64,000 nucleotides of DNA, taken from contig JAHEAZ010000001.1 in NCBI GenBank assembly GCA_024642505.1, forward strand, positions 47,568 through 111,567, in the 5' to 3' direction. The translations under genes and the position numbers were made by a program. Positions 18,435-27,548 of this stretch are shown one piece after another. Source of the DNA: Gammaproteobacteria bacterium (lineage in GTDB: Bacteria; Pseudomonadota; Gammaproteobacteria; Steroidobacterales; Steroidobacteraceae). The notes under the pieces were generated by a model. The model was not told where the DNA came from and did no database searches. It saw only the letters and a program-made list of their open reading frames with translations. Within the stretch, counting starts at the first letter, position 1. Each line of letters starts with the position of its first letter.

Positions 18435-19457
18435 ATGAATACGCCCGAACTGGAAAGGATTGCCCGCGCCATGGTCGCCCCGGGAAAAGGCATCCTGGCA
18501 GCGGATGAGTCGACGGGCACGATCAAGAAGCGCTTCGACAAGATCAAGGTCCAGTCCACCGAGGAAAGTCGCCGTGCCTACCGCGACATGCTGTTCACGG
18601 CGCCCGGCGCCGCGGACTTTGTTTCCGGCGTGATCCTCTACGACGAGACCCTGCGGCAGAAGTGCGCGGATGGCACACCATTCCCTGCTTACCTGACGAG
18701 CCTGGGCATCGTGCCGGGAATCAAGGTCGACGCCGGCGCCAAGCCACTGGCGGGTTTTCCGGGCGAGACCGTCACCGAAGGCCTCGACGGCCTGCGTGAG
18801 CGCCTGCAGGAATACCACGGTCTCGGCGCGCGCTTCGCCAAGTGGCGTGCGGTCATTGACGTCGGCGACGGCATCCCCAGCCGCTTTGCCATCAAGGCCA
18901 ATGCCCACGCGCTGGCACGCTATGCGGCCCTGTGCCAGGAAGCAGGCATCGTGCCGATCGTCGAGCCCGAGGTGCTGATGGACGGCGATCACACGATCGA
19001 GCGCTGCGAGCAGGTAACCTCGACGACGCTGCAGACCGTGTTTGACGTCCTGTACGCGCATCGCGTGCACCTCGAGGGCATCGTGCTCAAGCCGAACATG
19101 GTCATTGCCGGCAAGAAGTGCGCGGCGCAGGCCAGCCCGGGGCAGGTCGCCGAGGCTACGGTGCGTTGCCTCAAGCGGCACGTGCCGGCGGCCGTGCCCG
19201 GCATCGCCTTCCTGTCCGGCGGGCAGAGCGAAGCGCAAGCAACCGAGCACCTCAGCCTGATGAACGCCCTGGGGTCGTTGCCGTGGGAACTGACCTTCAG
19301 CTACGGACGCGCGCTGCAGGCGACCGCGCTGGAGACCTGGGCCGGCAAGGACGCCAACGTCGCGGCTGCGCAGCGCCAGTTCCACAAGCGCGCTCGGCTG
19401 AACGGTCTGGCACGGACCGGTGATTACAAACCGGCCATGGAGAAGGAAGCAGCCTGA
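18435..19457 (+). CDS. class I (Schiff-base) fructose-bisphosphate aldolase
   Basis: A 340-residue aldolase of the eukaryote-like class I type. It cleaves fructose 1,6-bisphosphate in glycolysis and works in reverse for gluconeogenesis. Seen: GKGILAADESTGTIKKRF near the N-terminus, FAKWRAVI, IVEPEVLMDGDH, the Schiff-base lysine in GIVLKPNMV and FLSGGQSEAQAT. No metal-binding class II motif is present. A GGAGGAA ribosome-binding site precedes the ATG. It is divergent from sufR, with a 7-bp hairpin (18375-18391) in its leader. Confidence 0.95.
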   Translation: MNTPELERIARAMVAPGKGILAADESTGTIKKRFDKIKVQSTEESRRAYRDMLFTAPGAADFVSGVILYDETLRQKCADGTPFPAYLTSLGIVPGIKVDAGAKPLAGFPGETVTEGLDGLRERLQEYHGLGARFAKWRAVIDVGDGIPSRFAIKANAHALARYAALCQEAGIVPIVEPEVLMDGDHTIERCEQVTSTTLQTVFDVLYAHRVHLEGIVLKPNMVIAGKKCAAQASPGQVAEATVRCLKRHVPAAVPGIAFLSGGQSEAQATEHLSLMNALGSLPWELTFSYGRALQATALETWAGKDANVAAAQRQFHKRARLNGLARTGDYKPAMEKEAA

Positions 19458-19469
19458 GGCTGCTTCCTT
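19443..19469 (+). terminator. 12-bp perfect hairpin spanning the aldolase stop codon
   Basis: AAGGAAGCAGCC (19443-19454) and GGCTGCTTCCTT (19458-19469) are exact reverse complements; the 3-nt loop is the TGA stop codon itself. The T-run is short (TT then AAATA), so it may be a weak terminator or an mRNA-stabilising 3' hairpin, limiting read-through into mlaF 10 nt later. Confidence 0.65.
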
Positions 19470-19479
19470 AAATACCGCG

Positions 19480-20316
19480 GTGACACAAGCGCAGCGTCTC
19501 GACGCTGCCCATGACCCCTGCATCGTACGGATTCGCGGGCTGCGCTATGGCATCGGTGGTCGCACCCTGTTCGACGACCTCGACCTCGAGGTCGCGCGCG
19601 GCGAAGTCACCGCTTTCATGGGGCCGAGCGGCACCGGCAAGACGACGCTGTTGAGGCTGATAACCGGCCAGGTCAGGCCGGATGCCGGCGAAGTTCTGGT
19701 AGACGGTCAGGACGTCGCCGGGCTAGGTCGTGCCGGGTTGTACGCGCTGCGCCGGCGCATGGGGATGCTGTTCCAGAATGGGGCGCTGCTGACCGATCTT
19801 GACGTCCACGAAAACGTCGCCTTCCCGTTGCGCGAGCACACGCGCCTTCCGGATAGCCTGATCCGTAGCATCGTACTGACCAAGTTGCACGCGGTTGGCC
19901 TGCGCGGCGCTGCCGGACTGATGCCCTATGAGCTTTCCGGCGGCATGGCGCGGAGGGTGGCCCTGGCACGGGCAATCGTCATGGATCCGGAGATCCTGAT
20001 CTACGACGAGCCGTTCGTCGGCCTCGATCCCATCTCGCTGGGTGTTGTGCTGCGGTTGATCCGTGAACTCAACGATGCGCTGGGGATCACCAGCATCGTG
20101 GTGTCACACGACGTACGCGAAATTACCGCGGTAGCGGATTCGGCCTACCTGTTGTCGGGCGGGCGCGTGCTCGCATCGGGCAAGCCCTCGGGTCTGGCGG
20201 ACAGCGACTCGGCGGAGGTCCAGCAGTTCATGCGTGGCCTGCCGGACGGCCCGGTTCCCTTCCACTACCCGGCCCCCGATTACGCCGAGCAGCTCTTCGG
20301 ACATCTCTCGCCGTGA
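19480..20316 (+). CDS. mlaF: phospholipid ABC transporter ATPase MlaF
   Basis: A 278-residue ATPase of the Mla system, which keeps outer-membrane lipid asymmetry by moving phospholipids between membranes. Walker A is GPSGTGKTTLLRL, Q-loop MLFQNGALLTDL, signature PYELSGGMARRVALARA, Walker B ILIYDEPFVGLDP. These are the MlaF-type forms. The GTG at 19480 is preferred because earlier in-frame starts lie inside the aldolase gene and its hairpin. It overlaps mlaE by four bases. Confidence 0.93.
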   Translation: MTQAQRLDAAHDPCIVRIRGLRYGIGGRTLFDDLDLEVARGEVTAFMGPSGTGKTTLLRLITGQVRPDAGEVLVDGQDVAGLGRAGLYALRRRMGMLFQNGALLTDLDVHENVAFPLREHTRLPDSLIRSIVLTKLHAVGLRGAAGLMPYELSGGMARRVALARAIVMDPEILIYDEPFVGLDPISLGVVLRLIRELNDALGITSIVVSHDVREITAVADSAYLLSGGRVLASGKPSGLADSDSAEVQQFMRGLPDGPVPFHYPAPDYAEQLFGHLSP

Positions 20317-21083
20317 AGCCACTGATCCGGGAGCTCGCTGATCGCGCGCTCGAATCCACCCTGGCGATCGGACGCTACGCCTTGTTTACCGGCCGGTTAC
20401 TGGCGGAGACTCCGCGCGCGCTGCTGCGCTTCCGCCTGGTTGTTGGACAGGTCCACAATGCCGGCGCGCTGTCGCTGGTGATCATCATGCTGAGCGGGCT
20501 GTTCGTCGGTATGGTGCTGGGACTTCAGGGATTCGACCTGCTGGAGCGCTTTGGCTCCGAGGATTCTCTCGGAACTGCGGCGGCGCTCGGGCTGGTCAAG
20601 GAACTCGGGCCGGTCGTGACGGCGCTGCTGTTCGCCGGCCGCGCCGGTACGGCACTGGCCTCTGAACTCGGGCTGATGCGCGCCACCGACCAGTTGTCAG
20701 CAATGGAGATGATGGCGGTGGATCCTGTCCGCCGCGTCGTCATGCCGCGGTTCCTCGGTGGCATCATCGCGATGCCGCTGCTGGCAGCAATATTCAGCAT
20801 GATCGGCATATTCGGTGCGCAACTGGTTGGTGTGCAGATGATGGGCGTCGACCCCGGCCAGTTCTGGTCGCAGATGCGTGGCGCCGTGGAACACGACGAC
20901 ATCATGGAAGGGGTCATCAAGAGCTGCGTGTTCGGCGTCGCCTGCAGCGCCATCGCCGTCTACGAAGGGTTCCATGCGATGCCGACCGCCGAGGGCGTCG
21001 GTCGCGCCACGACCCGGACCGTAGTCATTTCATCGGTGGTCGTGCTGTTGCTCGACTACATGCTTACCGCGGTGATGCTGTGA
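20313..21083 (+). CDS. mlaE: phospholipid ABC transporter permease MlaE
   Basis: A 256-residue inner-membrane permease with about five to six hydrophobic segments and the family hallmarks LGLVKELGPVVTALLFAGRAGTALASELG and AMEMMAVDPVRRVVMPRF. It forms the membrane core of MlaFEDB. The GTG start overlaps the mlaF TGA (GTGA), showing tight coupling. Confidence 0.95.
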   Translation: MKPLIRELADRALESTLAIGRYALFTGRLLAETPRALLRFRLVVGQVHNAGALSLVIIMLSGLFVGMVLGLQGFDLLERFGSEDSLGTAAALGLVKELGPVVTALLFAGRAGTALASELGLMRATDQLSAMEMMAVDPVRRVVMPRFLGGIIAMPLLAAIFSMIGIFGAQLVGVQMMGVDPGQFWSQMRGAVEHDDIMEGVIKSCVFGVACSAIAVYEGFHAMPTAEGVGRATTRTVVISSVVVLLLDYMLTAVML

Positions 21084-21109
21084 CCCGTACCGCTTTCAAG
21101 GAGTAGGCC

Positions 21110-21604
21110 ATGCGTGCGACGCGAGCCATCGAACTGGGGACCGGACTATTCGTGCTGCTGGGATTCGCGGCACTGTTCTTTCTCGTTACCCAGATCACCA
21201 ACCGCGAGATCGGCTTCGGCGACGGTGGCTACCGCCTGACGGCGGGGTTCGAACAGATCGGCGGGCTCAAGGAGGGCGCGCCGGTTTCGATGTCCGGTGT
21301 CACCATCGGCCGGGTCGAATCCATCGGTTATGACTTCACGGACTACCGGGCCAAGGTGGTGCTGCGAATCGACCGGTATTATGACCGGATTCCGCAAGAC
21401 AGCGACGCCAGCATCTTCACGGCGGGGCTGCTCGGCGGACAATACGTGGGAATTGGCCCCGGTGGTTCGGAAACCTTTTTCAAGGACGGCGATCAAATCG
21501 AATTTACGCAATCTGCCATTGTGCTGGAAAGCCTGATCAGCAAGTTCCTGTTCTCCAAGGCGGCCGAGCAGGGCGCTGCGGTCAGCGCCGAGGGTGCCAA
21601 GTGA
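21110..21604 (+). CDS. mlaD: MCE-domain lipid-binding protein MlaD
   Basis: A 164-residue protein with one N-terminal membrane helix (LGTGLFVLLGFAALFFLVTQ, counting from residue 8) and a single MCE domain (YRLTAGFEQIGGLKEGAPV to GLLGGQYVGIGPGG). MlaD hexamers form the periplasmic ring of the Mla complex. A GGAG ribosome-binding site precedes ATG 21110. Confidence 0.95.
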   Translation: MRATRAIELGTGLFVLLGFAALFFLVTQITNREIGFGDGGYRLTAGFEQIGGLKEGAPVSMSGVTIGRVESIGYDFTDYRAKVVLRIDRYYDRIPQDSDASIFTAGLLGGQYVGIGPGGSETFFKDGDQIEFTQSAIVLESLISKFLFSKAAEQGAAVSAEGAK

Positions 21605-22233
21605 TGTTTCGACGTATCGCGTTGTCTTCGGTTCTGGCCCTTGCGCTGCCACTGGGAGCGGCTGCCCAGCAGGCGGCCGTGCCCGGCCCGGATCCGCAGC
21701 AGCTCATTCAGCTGACTGCGCAAAAGGTTCTCGATGCCCTGGATTCCGACCGCGACGACTACCGTGATGATCCGAAGAAGGTCAATGCATTGGTCGACGA
21801 GGTCGTGCTGCCGCATTTTGACACCGATTACTCGGCGCAACTCGTGCTCGGCAAGCACTGGCGCACGGCGACGACCGGCCAGAAGAAGCGTTTTGTCGAC
21901 GCCTTCTACCATTCATTGCTCAACAAGTACGGTGCCGCACTGGCAAGCTTTACCGGCGACAACCTGATCATGCTGCCGTTCCGCGGTGATCTGTCGAGCG
22001 GCAGGGCAACGGTCAAGACGGAGGTCAAGACGACCGATGGCAGCCGGGTGCCGGTCAATTACTCGATGCGCGCCACGCCCGAGGGCTGGAAAGCCTGGGA
22101 CATCACCATCGAGGGCATCTCCTACGTCAAGAATTTCCGGACCGATTTTGGTTCCGAAATCGAGCAGCGGGGTCTTGACGCGGTCATCGCGCGGCTGGAA
22201 TCGGAGGCCGGTGCGGATCATGGCGCCGGCTGA
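21604..22233 (+). CDS. mlaC: periplasmic phospholipid carrier MlaC
   Basis: A 209-residue periplasmic protein. The signal peptide is residues 1-21 (LSSVLALALPLGAAAQQ), followed by the MlaC/Ttg2D fold (VNALVDEVVLPHFDTDYSAQLVLG, then VPVNYSMRATPEGWKAWDI). It ferries phospholipid between MlaA at the outer membrane and MlaD. ATG 21604 shares one base with the mlaD stop. Confidence 0.94.
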   Translation: MFRRIALSSVLALALPLGAAAQQAAVPGPDPQQLIQLTAQKVLDALDSDRDDYRDDPKKVNALVDEVVLPHFDTDYSAQLVLGKHWRTATTGQKKRFVDAFYHSLLNKYGAALASFTGDNLIMLPFRGDLSSGRATVKTEVKTTDGSRVPVNYSMRATPEGWKAWDITIEGISYVKNFRTDFGSEIEQRGLDAVIARLESEAGADHGAG

Positions 22234-22543
22234 CACCGTGGGTCCGCGCTGCCGGCTCGCCCCATCCGGCGGCGGTCGTTATGCCCTGGTTGGGGGCCTG
22301 GATCTTGAATCGGCTGCCGGTGTCCTGGCGTCTGGCGAGGCCGAGTTTGCGGCCCATCCGCAGGTCGAGATCGATCTTTCCGGAGTCACGGGTGCCGACA
22401 GTTCGGCGCTTGCGGTGCTGATCGAGTGGACGCGCAGCGCCAAGAGGAACGGGCGCAATATCGCGTTTACTGGCATGCCGGCGCGGCTCGGCAAAATCGC
22501 CCGCATCAGCGGCGTATATGACCTGCTGCCAATCACGGACTGA
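22220..22543 (+). CDS. mlaB: STAS-domain protein MlaB
   Basis: A 107-residue STAS protein that regulates MlaF in the Mla complex. The pattern includes RYALVGGLDLESAAGVL and the STAS core VEIDLSGVTGADSSALAVLIEW, whose Asp-Ser-Ser triad is intact. The ATG at 22220 lies within the end of mlaC (14-nt overlap); this is the start that gives a normal-size MlaB. It is the last gene in the mla operon. Confidence 0.92.
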   Translation: MAPADTVGPRCRLAPSGGGRYALVGGLDLESAAGVLASGEAEFAAHPQVEIDLSGVTGADSSALAVLIEWTRSAKRNGRNIAFTGMPARLGKIARISGVYDLLPITD

Positions 22544-22552
22544 CCGGCTGCC

Positions 22553-23314
22553 TCACTTGCCCGTTGGTGCCTGTTCCGGCTCGGCGACCGACTCTTCTTT
22601 GAGCCATGCATCCTCGTCGAGGTCCGGTTCGGGCACGTCGCCGTCACGTACCTCGTACTCGCGGCGGTCGAGGAAGGCATTCCTGATCAGCGCATAGGGG
22701 TCGAACGCGCCTTCCAGTGCCTGTTCTGCGGGGATCAACCTTGCGCGCCGGTCGATGATGGAGATTCCGGTGAATGCAAAGCCTATCTTGTTGTCGCCAA
22801 TGTAGTGCCGGGCGTCGGTCAGGTAGTCGACGTATATCGAGGGTGTGTCCCGCAGCGTCGATGGGCCCAGCAGCGGCAGCATCAGGTACGGTCCGGATGG
22901 CACGCCCCAGCGGCCGAGGGTCTGCCCGAAGTCCTCGTCGTTACGCGGCAAGTTGGCCTTCGAGGCCGGGTCAAAAATGCCGGCCAGTCCGAAGGTGCTG
23001 TTGATCACCAGCCGGGTTGTGTCAGACACGGCGTCCATGAGCTTCAATTGCAGAACATCGTTGATGATGGTCGTGGGGTAAGCCAGGTTGGTGAGGAAAT
23101 TCGTTACGCCAGTACGGATCGGCTGCGGCAGGAATCGCCGGTAGCCCTTGGCGACCGGCTTGAGCACGGCGCGATCGAGAGCGTCGTTAAAGGCGTAGGT
23201 GGAACGATTTACTCGCTCCCAGGGGTCGGCGGCACTGGGTGCCGATTGGGTGGTCGCGCAGCCCGCCAGGGGCAGGCAGAAAGCGAGCGCCAGCAGGCAG
23301 GAGTGTCTGTTCAT
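22553..23314 (-). CDS. mlaA: outer-membrane lipoprotein MlaA (VacJ)
   Basis: A 253-residue lipoprotein. The lipobox LPLAGC lies at the end of a 19-residue signal, followed by DPWERVNRSTYAFNDALDRAVLKP and GLAGIFDPASKANLP, typical of VacJ/MlaA. It removes mislocalised phospholipid from the outer leaflet and passes it to MlaC. It faces the mla operon tail to tail with a 9-bp gap. ATG 23314 (MNRHSCLL) is preferred over a GTG 15 bases earlier. Confidence 0.94.
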   Translation of the reverse strand: MNRHSCLLALAFCLPLAGCATTQSAPSAADPWERVNRSTYAFNDALDRAVLKPVAKGYRRFLPQPIRTGVTNFLTNLAYPTTIINDVLQLKLMDAVSDTTRLVINSTFGLAGIFDPASKANLPRNDEDFGQTLGRWGVPSGPYLMLPLLGPSTLRDTPSIYVDYLTDARHYIGDNKIGFAFTGISIIDRRARLIPAEQALEGAFDPYALIRNAFLDRREYEVRDGDVPEPDLDEDAWLKEESVAEPEQAPTGK

Positions 23315-23369
23315 CGGGCGGACTTGCACCAGTGACGCCAGGCAAACCGGAGCCGGCGGGGTGCCAATT

Positions 23370-24884
23370 CTAACCTGAGCCCGTGCCGGAATCGTCCGGA
23401 GTGGCGGGGCTCGCGACTTCCCGTGCCTTGCGGCCCTTGGGCAGATACTCCTTGAGCTCCTCGATTCGCGCCTCGAAACGCTGACGCTGCACAGCGTTCA
23501 GATCCGGCACCGCCAGGGCGAGGTGCAACTGGTCGATGGCCATCTGCAGATCTCCGCCCATCACGTGGTATTCGGACATGTAGTAGTAGGCGTCGCCGGT
23601 GTCGCCCGCGGCACTGGCGACCAGGGCGATGTAGCGGGCCTGGTCCGGGGTCGGCGGCACGTTGTTGAACAGGTCGAGCAAGACCTGGTGGGCCAGGCCC
23701 GCCTGGCCGAGGTACATCAGTGTCTGCGCGTAGCGTACGGTCACGGGCACGTTGCGGGGAAACAGCTCGAGGGCACGCTCGAGCGTCTTGCGGGAGCCCT
23801 CTCCATCGCCGTGGGCCAGTTGTGCTACGCCCAGGCCGGTGTGGTAGAGGGTTACATCCGGTCGCCGCTCGACGAGGTCCTTGAGCAGGCCCACGGCCTC
23901 GGCCGCGGACGCCGCATCGGTCTCGGCCAGGAGCGCCATGGCCCGGCCATAGCGCCGCTGGTCACTGGATGGCAGGTCGGCGTTTGCGGCATCGGCGTAC
24001 AGCTCGCGGAAGTTCGTCTCAGGAGGCATGTTCTGGATCCTGAGCCGCTCGCGTATCAGGCCGTAGCTGGTGCTGTCCTCGACGCTGCGCCGGCCCAATT
24101 GCTCGGCCCGATCCCGTGTCTCGGCGATTCGCTCGGTGGTTACCGGGTGACTCCGCAGCAGCTCAGGGATCATGGCGCCGGCGCTGCCCGATCGCTGCTG
24201 CATCGTCCAGAAGAAGGACGGCATGCCGGTCGGGTCGAATCCCGAATTTGCCAGGAACGTCATCCCAACCCGGTCTGCCTCGGCCTCATTGGTCCTGGTG
24301 AAGCCTATCTGCTGCTGGATCGCCAGACCCTGGGCCGCGGTGATCGTGCCCATCAGCGCATCCGGCGGCATGCCAGTCGTGGCGCCGATGAGGATGGCGG
24401 CCAGCACGGCCGCAGCCGACGCCATATTGGTACGGCCTGCATTCTGCACCGAGCGGGCGATGTGGCGTTGGGTGACGTGCGCGATTTCGTGGGCGAGCAC
24501 CCCGGCAAGCTCGCTCTCGCTGGCCGTGGCCGTCAGCAACCCTGCGTTGACGCCGATGAACCCGCCCGGCAATGCGAAGGCGTTGATCCCGGGATCCTTG
24601 ACCACGAAGAAATGGAAGCGGTAACCACCCTCATGGGCGTGGCTCGCGAGAGCCGAGCCGACCGACTGGATGTACTCGGCGACTTCAGGGTCCTCGACGA
24701 TCTGCCCGGTGTCCCTGAGCCCCTTTACGATCATCCGGCCGATCTTGTACTCGTCGTCCAGGGTGATGGTGGTGCTGGCCGGATTGCCGATATCGGGGAG
24801 GTCGCCGCGGCTATCCTGGCCAAGCGCCGTCGGAGCAGCGGCCAGGGCGATGGCGATGAGAATGACGCTGCTTAGTCGTTGCAT
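23370..24884 (-). CDS. bepA: periplasmic M48 metallopeptidase with TPR domain (BepA/YfgC-like)
   Basis: A 504-residue exported protein. The signal peptide is residues 1-22 (LSSVILIAIALAAAPTALG). The M48 domain has zinc motif AGVLAHEIAHVTQRH near residue 135 and the third ligand region NEAEADRVGM. C-terminal TPR-like helices run from about 310 to 490. BepA degrades or helps assemble LptD and BAM substrates in E. coli (487 aa). ATG 24884 is chosen for the signal peptide; the longer frame upstream lacks one. Confidence 0.9.
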   Translation of the reverse strand: MQRLSSVILIAIALAAAPTALGQDSRGDLPDIGNPASTTITLDDEYKIGRMIVKGLRDTGQIVEDPEVAEYIQSVGSALASHAHEGGYRFHFFVVKDPGINAFALPGGFIGVNAGLLTATASESELAGVLAHEIAHVTQRHIARSVQNAGRTNMASAAAVLAAILIGATTGMPPDALMGTITAAQGLAIQQQIGFTRTNEAEADRVGMTFLANSGFDPTGMPSFFWTMQQRSGSAGAMIPELLRSHPVTTERIAETRDRAEQLGRRSVEDSTSYGLIRERLRIQNMPPETNFRELYADAANADLPSSDQRRYGRAMALLAETDAASAAEAVGLLKDLVERRPDVTLYHTGLGVAQLAHGDGEGSRKTLERALELFPRNVPVTVRYAQTLMYLGQAGLAHQVLLDLFNNVPPTPDQARYIALVASAAGDTGDAYYYMSEYHVMGGDLQMAIDQLHLALAVPDLNAVQRQRFEARIEELKEYLPKGRKAREVASPATPDDSGTGSG

Positions 24885-24955
24885 CGGGCTGCGGCGGTCC
24901 GTAAGGATTGAGACTCCGACAATCGGGCCACAGCGAAGTTCGCTACCAACAATTC

Positions 24956-26374
24956 TCAGAGCGCCTCGGCGGCGAAATCGGCCAGGCGCGAGCGTTCGCC
25001 ACGCATGAGCGTGATGTGACCGGCGTGCGGCCAGCCGCAAAAGCGATTGACCACGTAGGTCAGCCCGGAGGTCGTCTCGGTCAGGTACGGCGTGTCGATC
25101 TGCGCAATGTTGCCCAGGCATACCAGCTTGGTGCCGGGACCGGCCCGCGTCACGAGCGCGCGCATCTGCTTGGGCGTGAGGTTCTGGGCCTCGTCGAGGA
25201 TCAGGTAACGATTCAGGAAGGTTCGTCCGCGCATGAAGTTCAGCGAGCGGATCTTGATGCGGTTGCGCAGCAAATCCTGGGTTGCCGCGCGCCCCCAGCT
25301 GCCGCCCTCGTGACCCTGCGTAAGGACTTCGAGGTTGTCCATCAGGGCACCCATCCAGGGCTCCATCTTCTCTTCCTCCGTACCGGGTAGGAAGCCGATG
25401 TCCTCGCCCAGCGGTATGGTGACCCTGGTCATCAGGATCTCGCCGAAGGAATTGGTCTCCAGCGTCTGCAGCAAGCCGGCGGCCAGCGTCAGCAGCGTCT
25501 TGCCGGTGCCGGCCGGTCCGAGCACCGTAACGAAGTCGATGTTCGGGTCCAGCAGCAGGTTCAATGCCAGGTTCTGCTCGCGATTACGGGCTGTTATTCC
25601 CCAGACGGCATGGCGGGCATTGCGATAGTCGTGGGTGAGTTCCAGCGTGGCCGAATCGGCCACGACCGAGCGGACTATCGCCTCGAAACCGTCCTCGCCC
25701 GACTCGCAGACGAACTGGTTGACCTTCCAGTCTTGAACCAACGGACCCTGTACCCGGTAGTAGGTGCGTGCCTGCTCCTGCCACGACTGCATCTCGCTGC
25801 CATGGGTCTCCCAGAAGTCGGCGGGTAACTCGGTCACGCCCCGGAACAGCAGGTCCGCGTCCTCGATGGTCCGGTCGCTGTAGTAATCCTCGGCATGTAC
25901 GCCGAGGATGGCGGCCTTGATGCGCAGGTTGATGTCCTTGGACACCAGTGTCACGCGGGACTCGGGGATTTCGCGCTGCAGCGCCAGCGTATAGCCCAGG
26001 ATCGAGTTATCCGCGCCGTGTCCCGGCAGCGTGTCCGGCAGGCCCGTGTCGAGCTGCCGCGTCTGGAAGAAAAGCCGGCCGGACGGCGGTCGCTTGCCGT
26101 GATTGCCCGATCGCCCGGACGGCAATTCCAGTCCACGATCGATCTGGTCCTTGGTCGCCTGTGCCATCAACTCGTCAAGGAAGCGGCTGACCTGGCGGAC
26201 GTTTCGCGCGGACTCGGATAGTCCCTTCTTGCCCGCATCCAGCTCCTCGAGCACGATCATCGGGATGTAGATGTCGTGTTCCTCGAAGCGAAAGATCGCC
26301 GCAGGGTCGTGCATGACGACGTTGGTGTCCAGCACGAATGCCCGGCGCTCTGCCAGGCTCGGGATGGCGGTCAA
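24956..26374 (-). CDS. PIN-PhoH family protein (PhoH2/YlaK type)
   Basis: A 472-residue fusion of a PIN ribonuclease fold (residues 8-150, FVLDTNVVMHDPAAIF and later TLVSKDINLRIKA) with a PhoH ATPase (Walker A VLGPAGTGKTLLTLAAG near residue 290, Walker B NRYLILDEAQNLTPKQ). PhoH2 proteins of mycobacteria unwind and cut RNA with ATP. This gene is separate from the short PhoH of the ybeZ-ybeY locus. It follows the bcp gene by 13 nt on the same strand. Confidence 0.93.
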   Translation of the reverse strand: MTAIPSLAERRAFVLDTNVVMHDPAAIFRFEEHDIYIPMIVLEELDAGKKGLSESARNVRQVSRFLDELMAQATKDQIDRGLELPSGRSGNHGKRPPSGRLFFQTRQLDTGLPDTLPGHGADNSILGYTLALQREIPESRVTLVSKDINLRIKAAILGVHAEDYYSDRTIEDADLLFRGVTELPADFWETHGSEMQSWQEQARTYYRVQGPLVQDWKVNQFVCESGEDGFEAIVRSVVADSATLELTHDYRNARHAVWGITARNREQNLALNLLLDPNIDFVTVLGPAGTGKTLLTLAAGLLQTLETNSFGEILMTRVTIPLGEDIGFLPGTEEEKMEPWMGALMDNLEVLTQGHEGGSWGRAATQDLLRNRIKIRSLNFMRGRTFLNRYLILDEAQNLTPKQMRALVTRAGPGTKLVCLGNIAQIDTPYLTETTSGLTYVVNRFCGWPHAGHITLMRGERSRLADFAAEAL

Positions 26375-26387
26375 GGCAGCGGCCGCC

Positions 26388-26852
26388 TCAAAGGGACTTC
26401 ACGGCGTCGAGTACCGCCTCGGCGTGGCCATCGACCTTGACCTTGCGCCACTCCTGGCGCAGTACGCCGTCGGCATCGATCAGGAAGGTGCTGCGTTCGA
26501 TTCCCATTACCTTCTTGCCGTACATGTTCTTTTCCTTCCACACCCCGAATAGCATGGCCACCTTGCGGTCTTCATCGGATCCGAGTGCGAAAGGAAACTT
26601 CATCTTGGCCTTGAACTTCTCGTGCGAGGCAAGCGAATCGGCAGAGATCCCCAGGATCACGGCGCCCGCCCGGCGGAACTTCGGGTACAGGTCACGGAAT
26701 GCCTCGCCCTCGCGGGTGCACCCGGGCGTGTTGTCCCGGGGGTAGAAGTAGACAACCAGATTGCTACCCAGCGCATCGCGTGAGCGGAACGTCCCGCCGG
26801 TAGCCGGCAGGGAAAACGGCGGGGACTTCTTGCCCTGTGTGAGCTGTGCCAT
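26388..26852 (-). CDS. bcp: thioredoxin-dependent peroxiredoxin, Bcp/PrxQ type
   Basis: A 154-residue peroxiredoxin. The peroxidatic Cys is in FYPRDNTPGCTREGEAF near residue 45. The resolving Cys five residues later in E. coli Bcp (TPGCTVQAC) is replaced by Glu here, and no other Cys is visible in the protein, so it probably works by a 1-Cys mechanism with an outside thiol. It reduces H2O2 and organic peroxides. Confidence 0.93.
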   Translation of the reverse strand: MAQLTQGKKSPPFSLPATGGTFRSRDALGSNLVVYFYPRDNTPGCTREGEAFRDLYPKFRRAGAVILGISADSLASHEKFKAKMKFPFALGSDEDRKVAMLFGVWKEKNMYGKKVMGIERSTFLIDADGVLRQEWRKVKVDGHAEAVLDAVKSL

Positions 26853-26882
26853 TCGCAGTACTGCCTCCTGTCGAAATTCCGG

Positions 26883-27413
26883 TCAGGACTTGACCGGCTC
26901 GAGAATAGCGTCGATGTTGAGGTTGTCGCACATGTCCATGAATTCCTCGCGCAAGGCCCCGAGGTGAATAGTCGACGGTACGTTGACGATCATGTAGACG
27001 CCGAACATCGGCGCGCCAGTGTGCGGCGCGGGGTAGCTCCGGGTATTCATCTCGGAGATGTCGATCCCACGCGATGAAAAAAAGCCCGACAGCGCGGATA
27101 CGATACCTGCCTGGTCAAGGCACACGACGTCGACGGAGTAGGGGACCTGATCCTCGCGCACCGGCCTCGGGTCGGTCCGTCGAATTTGCAGCGTGACGCC
27201 GGCGCCTTCTGCAAGTTTCTTCAACTCGGTCTCGATCCGTGCCACCGAGTGCCAGTTTCCCGCGACCAGCATGAGAACGGCGAACTCGGCGCCCAGCGCG
27301 GTCATGCGGCTCTCGCTGATGTTTCCGCCGCAGTCGGCGATCACCTTGCTGAGTTCGTGGACCAGGCCGACGCGGTCGTTGCCGATGGCGGAAATCGCGA
27401 TGTATTGCTTCAT
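26883..27413 (-). CDS. gcvR: GcvR-type double-ACT regulator of glycine cleavage
   Basis: A 176-residue protein made of two ACT domains (YIAISAIGNDRVGLVHELSK at 4-80; VDVVCLDQAGIVSALSGFFS at 95-170). GcvR in E. coli binds GcvA and glycine to repress gcvTHP. Neither gcvA nor gcvTHP is in the window, so the target is inferred. It diverges from dapA, as in E. coli, where gcvR lies next to dapA and bcp. Confidence 0.9.
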   Translation of the reverse strand: MKQYIAISAIGNDRVGLVHELSKVIADCGGNISESRMTALGAEFAVLMLVAGNWHSVARIETELKKLAEGAGVTLQIRRTDPRPVREDQVPYSVDVVCLDQAGIVSALSGFFSSRGIDISEMNTRSYPAPHTGAPMFGVYMIVNVPSTIHLGALREEFMDMCDNLNIDAILEPVKS

Positions 27414-27548
27414 TATGGGGACGCGGGGAACAGGGCCAGCAGTTTACCGGGATCGGGCCTCGCTGGAAACGCCGGGAAGTCGTCCTTGCGCCGGCAGGTG
27501 GCCCGAAAGTACGATCCGGGGTCATTCGGGCCGATACGTCAGATACCC

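Noticed and set aside
17799..19523. A 574-codon leftward open frame extending the suf regulator back through the aldolase gene
   Set aside because: The part beyond 18269 is antisense to the well-supported aldolase and has no family features; high GC keeps such frames open. The Rrf2 protein starts normally at 18269.
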